Assembly (NCBI RefSeq): GCF_000003605.2
Contig: NW_003156000.1
Location: forward strand, 1 to 44,200
DNA: 44,200 nt
Reading direction: 5' to 3'
Source of the DNA: Saccoglossus kowalevskii
Taxonomy: Eukaryota > Hemichordata > Enteropneusta > Harrimaniidae
Shown: one piece after another, positions 39,447 through 44,200 of the stretch
How positions within the stretch are numbered: the first letter of the stretch is position 1
How the letters are laid out: each line of letters opens with the position of its first letter
Notes under the pieces: model-generated
Databases searched by the model: none
What the model saw: only the letters and a program-made list of their open reading frames with translations
What the model was told of the DNA's origin: nothing
Position numbers and translations under genes: made by a program

Positions 39447-41172
39447 ATCACCAATTTGGTTGCATTTCTCATCATCAATTACTTCAATAATTCAATTTAA
39501 CTGCCACACACATCAAACACCTCAACATCACCAATTTGGTTGCATTTCTCATCATCAATTACGTCAATAATTCAATTTAACTGCCACACACATCAAACAC
39601 CTCAACATCACCAATTTGGTTGCATTTCTCATCATCAATTACGTCAATAATTCAATTTAACTGCCACACACATTAAACACCTCAACATCACCAATTTCGT
39701 TGCATTTCTCATCAATTACTTCAATAATTTAATTTAACTGCTACACACATCAAACACCTCAACATCACCAATTTGGTTGCATTTCTCATCAATTACTTCA
39801 ATAATTTAATTTAACTGCCACACACATCAAACACCTCAAAATCACCAATTTGGTTGCATTTCTCATCAATTACTTCAATAATTTAATTTAACTGCCACAC
39901 ACATCAAACACCTCAACATCACCAATTTGGTTGCATTTCTCATCAATTACTTCAATAATTCAATTTAACTGCTACACACATCAAACACCTCAAAATCACC
40001 AATTTGGTTGCATTTCTCATCAATTACTTCAATAATTTAATTTAACTGCTACACACATCAAACACCTCAACATCACCAATTTGGTTGCATTTCTCATCAA
40101 TTACTTCAATAATTCAATTTAACTGCCACACACATCAAACACCTCAACATCACCAATTTGGTTGCATTTCTCATCAATTACTTCAATAATTTAATTTAAC
40201 TGCCACACACAACAAACACCTCAAAATCACCAATTTGGTTGCATTTCTCATCAATTACTTCAATAACTTAATTTAACTGCCACACACATCAAACACCTCA
40301 ACATCACCAATTTGGTTGCATTTCTCATCAATTACTTCAATAATTCAATTTAACTGCCACACACATCAAACACCTCAACATCACCAATTTGGTTGCATTT
40401 CTCATCAATTACTTCAATAATTTAATTTAACTGCCACACACATCAAACACCTCAAAATCACCAATTTGGTTGCATTTCTCATCAATTACTTCAATAACTT
40501 AATTTAACTGCTACACATATCAAACACCTCAACATCACCAATTTGGTTGTATTTCTCATCATCAATTACTTCAATAATTCAATTTAACTGCTACACACAT
40601 CAAACACCTCAACATCACCAATTTGGTTGCATTTCTCATCATCAATTACTTCAATAATTCAATTTAACTGCCACACACATTAAACACCTCAACATCACCA
40701 ATTTGGTTGCATTTCTCATCAATTACTTCAATAATTCAATTTAACTGCCACACACATCAAACACCTCAACATCACCAATTTGGTTGCATTTCTCATCAAT
40801 TACTTCAATAATTTAATTTAACTGCCACACACATCAAACACCTCAAAATCACCAATTTGGTTGCATTTCTCATCACAATTACTTCAATAACTTAATTTAA
40901 CTGCCACACACATCAAACACCTCAACATCACCAATTTGGTTGCATTTCTCATCAATTACTTCAATAATTCAATTTAACTGCCACACACATCAAACACCTC
41001 AACATCACCAATTTGGTTGCATTTCTCATCAATTACTTCAATAATTTAATTTAACTGCCACACACATCAAACACCTCAAAATCACCAATTTGGTTGCATT
41101 TCTCATCAATTACTTCAATAACTTAATTTAACTGCTACACATATCAAACACCTCAACATCACCAATTTGGTT
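39447..41172 (+). repeat. Higher-order satellite block E
   Basis: Right-hand copy of block D (offset 12857, then 12780). It keeps an intact version of the sequence that is eroded at 28107-28190, including CTCATCACAATTAC at about 40869. Confidence 0.75.
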
Positions 41173-41712
41173 GCATTTCTCATCAATTACTTCAATAATT
41201 TAATTTAACTGCTACACACATCAAACACCTCAACATCACCAATTTGGTTGCATTTCTCATCAATTACTTCAATAATTTAATTTAACTGCCACACACATCA
41301 AACACCTCAAAATCACCAATTTGGTTGCATTTCTCATCAATTACTTCAATAATTCAATTTAACTGCCACACACATCAAACACCTCAACATCACCAATTTG
41401 GTTGCATTTCTCATCAATTACTTCAATAATTCAATTTAACTGCCACACACATCAAACACCTCAACATCACCAATTTGGTTGCATTTCTCATCAATTACTT
41501 CAATAATTCAATTTAACTGCCACACACATCAAACACCTCAACATCACCAATTTGGTTGCATTTCTCATCAATTACTTCAATAATTCAATTTAACTGCCAC
41601 ACACATCAAACACCTCAAAATCACCAATTTGGTTGCATTTCTCATCAATTACTTCAATAACTTAATTTAACTGCCACACACATCAAACACCTCAACATCA
41701 CCAATTTGGTTG

Positions 41713-41820
41713 CATTTTCATCATCATTACTTCAATAATCAATTTACTGCACACACATCAAACACTCAACATCACATTTGGTTGCATTTTCATAAATTAC
41801 TTCAATAATTAAATTAACTG
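41713..41820 (+). other. Satellite patch with clustered single-base deletions
   Basis: Short forms are concentrated here: GCATTTTCATC, CATCATTAC, AATAATCAATTTACTGC, AACACTCAACATCACATTTGG and AATTAAATTAACTG. To the right the monomer order resembles that near 17500-17900 (an ATCAGACACC monomer, then AATTCAATGTAACTG). The patch again coincides with a change of higher-order context. Confidence 0.5.
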
Positions 41821-44200
41821 CCACACACATCAAACACCTCAACATCACCAATTTGGTTGCATTTCTCATCATCAATTACTTCAATAATTCAATTTAACTG
41901 CCACACACATCAAACACCTCAACATCACCAATTTGGTTGCATTTCTCATCAATTACTTCAATAATTCAATTTAACTGCCACACACATCAGACACCTCAAC
42001 ATCACCAATTTGGTTGCATTTCTCATAAATTACTTCAATAATTTAATTTAACTGCCACACACATCAAACACCTCAACATCACCAATTTGGTTGCATTTCT
42101 CATCAATTACTTCAATAATTCAATTTAACTGCTACACACATCAAACACCTCAACATCACCAATTTGGTTGCATTTTTCATAAATTACTTCAATAATTCAA
42201 TGTAACTGCCACACACATCAAACACCTCAACATCACCAATTTGGTTGCATTTCTCATCATCAATTACTTCAATAATTCAATTTAACTGCCACACACATCA
42301 AACACCTCAACATCACCAATTTGGTTGCATTTCTCATCATCAATTACTTCAATAATTCAATTTAACTGCCACACACATCAAACACCTCAACATCACCAAT
42401 TTGGTTGCATTTCTCATCATCAATTACTTCAATAATTCAATTTAACTGCTACACACATCAAACACCTCAACATCACCAATTTGGTTGCATTTCTCATGAA
42501 TTACTTCAATAATTTAATTTAACTGCCACACACATCAAACACCTCAACATCACCAATTTGGTTGCATTTCTCATCAATTACTTCAATAATTCAATTTAAC
42601 TGCTACACACATCAAACACCTCAACATCACCAATTTGGTTGCATTTCTCATCAATTACTTCAATAATTCAATTTAACTGCTACACACATCAAACACCTCA
42701 ACATCACCAATTTGGTTGCATTTCTCATCATCAATTACTTCAATAATTCAATTTAACTGCTACACACATCAAACACCTCAACATCGCCAATTTGGTTGCA
42801 TTTCTCATCATCAATTACTTCAATAATTCAATTTAACTGCTACACACATCAAACACCTCAACATCACCAATTTGGTTGCATTTCTCATCATCAATTACTT
42901 CAATAATTCAATTTAACTGCTACACACATCAAACACCTCAAAATCACCAATTTGGTTGCATTTCTCATCAATTACTTCAATAATTCAATTTAACTGCCAC
43001 ACACATCAAACACCTCAACATCACCAATTTGGCTGCATTTCTCATCAATTACTTCAATAATTCAATTTAACTGCTACACACATCAAACACCTCAACATCA
43101 CCAATTTGGTTGCATTTCTCATCAATTACTTCAATAATTTAATTTAACTGCTAATCAAACACCTCAACATCACCAATTTGGTTGCATTTCTCATCAATTA
43201 CTTCAATAATTCAATTTAACTGCTACACACATCAAACACCTCAACATCACCAATTTGGTTGCATTTCTCATCAATTACTTCAATAATTTAATTTAACTGC
43301 TTCACACATCAAACACCTCAACATCACCAATTTGGTTGCATTTCTCATCAATTACTTCAATAATTCAATTTATCTGCTACACACATCAAACACCTCAACA
43401 TCACCATTTTGGTTGCATTTCTCATCAATTACATCAATAATTCAATTTAACTGCCACACACATCAAACACCTCAACATCACCAATTTGGTTGCATTTCTC
43501 ATCAATTACTTCAATAATTCAATTTAACTGCTACACACATCAAACACCTCAACATCACCAATTTGGTTGCATTTCTCATCAATTACTTCAATAATTCAAT
43601 TTAACTGCTACACACATCAAACACCTCAACATCACCAATTTGGTTGCATTTCTCATCAATTACTTCAATAATTCAATTTAACTGCTACACACATCAAACA
43701 CCTCAACATCGCCAATTTGGTTGCATTTCTCATCATCAATTACTTCAATAATTCAATTTAACTGCTACACACATCAAACACCTCAACATCACCAATTTGG
43801 TTGCGTTTCTCATCATCAATTACTTCAATAATTCAATTTAACTGCCACACACATCAAACACCTCAACATCACCAATTTGGTTGCATTTTTCATAAATTAC
43901 TTCAATAATTAAATTTAACTGCCACACACATCAAACACCTCAACATCACCAATTTGGTTGCATTTCTCATCAATTACTTCAATAATTCAATTTAACTGCT
44001 ACACACATCAAACACCTCAACATCACCAATTTGGTTGCATTTCTCATCAATTACTTCAATAATATAATTTAACTGCCACACACATCAAACACCTCAAAAT
44101 CACCAATTTGGTTGCATTTCTCATCAATTACTTCAATAACTTAATTTAACTGCCACACACATCAACACCTCACATCACCAATTTGGTTGCATTTCTCATC

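Larger units (their letters stand above)
25984..44200 (+). repeat. Satellite DNA array, right segment (77/80-bp monomer)
   Basis: About 230 monomers of the same family and same orientation as the left segment, continuing to the window end. The first 1.6 kb follow the same monomer order as the satellite right of copy 1. The same variant classes occur, including 80-bp monomers, CATCGCC, ATCAGACACC and TTTTCATAAATT forms. A few single monomers carry private changes, for example loss of CACAC near 43150. No gene or second interrupting element is visible. Confidence 0.97.

Noticed and set aside
43332-43517. 61-codon satellite ORF
   Set aside because: Depends on a private TTTATCTG change that removes one TAA; otherwise ordinary satellite.

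Overview
The window is almost entirely one head-to-tail tandem satellite DNA array with a monomer of about 77 bp. It is interrupted once, in full, by a roughly 1.26-kb terminal-inverted-repeat (TIR) element at 24727-25983, and it begins inside a second copy of the same element (1-467). I see no convincing protein-coding gene, rRNA, tRNA, CRISPR array or prokaryotic operon. Long homogenised satellite, higher-order repeat structure, a TIR-type non-autonomous transposon and promoter-like or insulator-like motifs inside it point to a eukaryotic nuclear genome, most likely an animal. The location could be centromeric, pericentromeric or other heterochromatin. I cannot name the species and do not recognise the satellite.

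Layout. (1) 1-467: right part of element copy 1, cut by the window start. (2) 468-24726: satellite, about 310 monomers, all in the same orientation. (3) 24727-25983: a complete element with imperfect TIRs of about 110 bp, a third TIR-like motif inside it, and a central region of higher GC with a 46-codon ORF, promoter-like motifs and a CTCF-like site. (4) 25984-44200: satellite, about 230 monomers, same orientation, still running at the window end. The satellite monomer is G-poor on the + strand (22 C and 4 G in 77 bases), its consensus has no CpG, and it occurs as 77-bp and 80-bp forms that differ by an extra ATC.

How the parts relate. The 467 bases of copy 1 match 25517-25983 with a single substitution. 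The satellite to the right of both copies is also collinear, monomer by monomer, apart from whole-monomer indels. The two copies therefore look like products of one duplication of element plus flanking satellite (about 25.5 kb apart), not independent insertions. Rare monomer variants act as markers and show several further direct duplications of 0.6-1.8 kb blocks at offsets of about 1.5, 2.9, 3.75, 7.8, 12.8 and 17.2 kb, the usual signature of unequal exchange or amplification in a satellite. A few short patches carry clusters of single-base deletions and look like assembly or consensus errors.

The open reading frames in the satellite are by-products of a G-poor repeat whose length (77 or 80) is 2 modulo 3, so the reading frame shifts at each monomer. 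Nothing in the window has the character of a multi-gene system. The most notable content is the element/satellite macro-repeat and the possible captured promoter and first exon inside the element.
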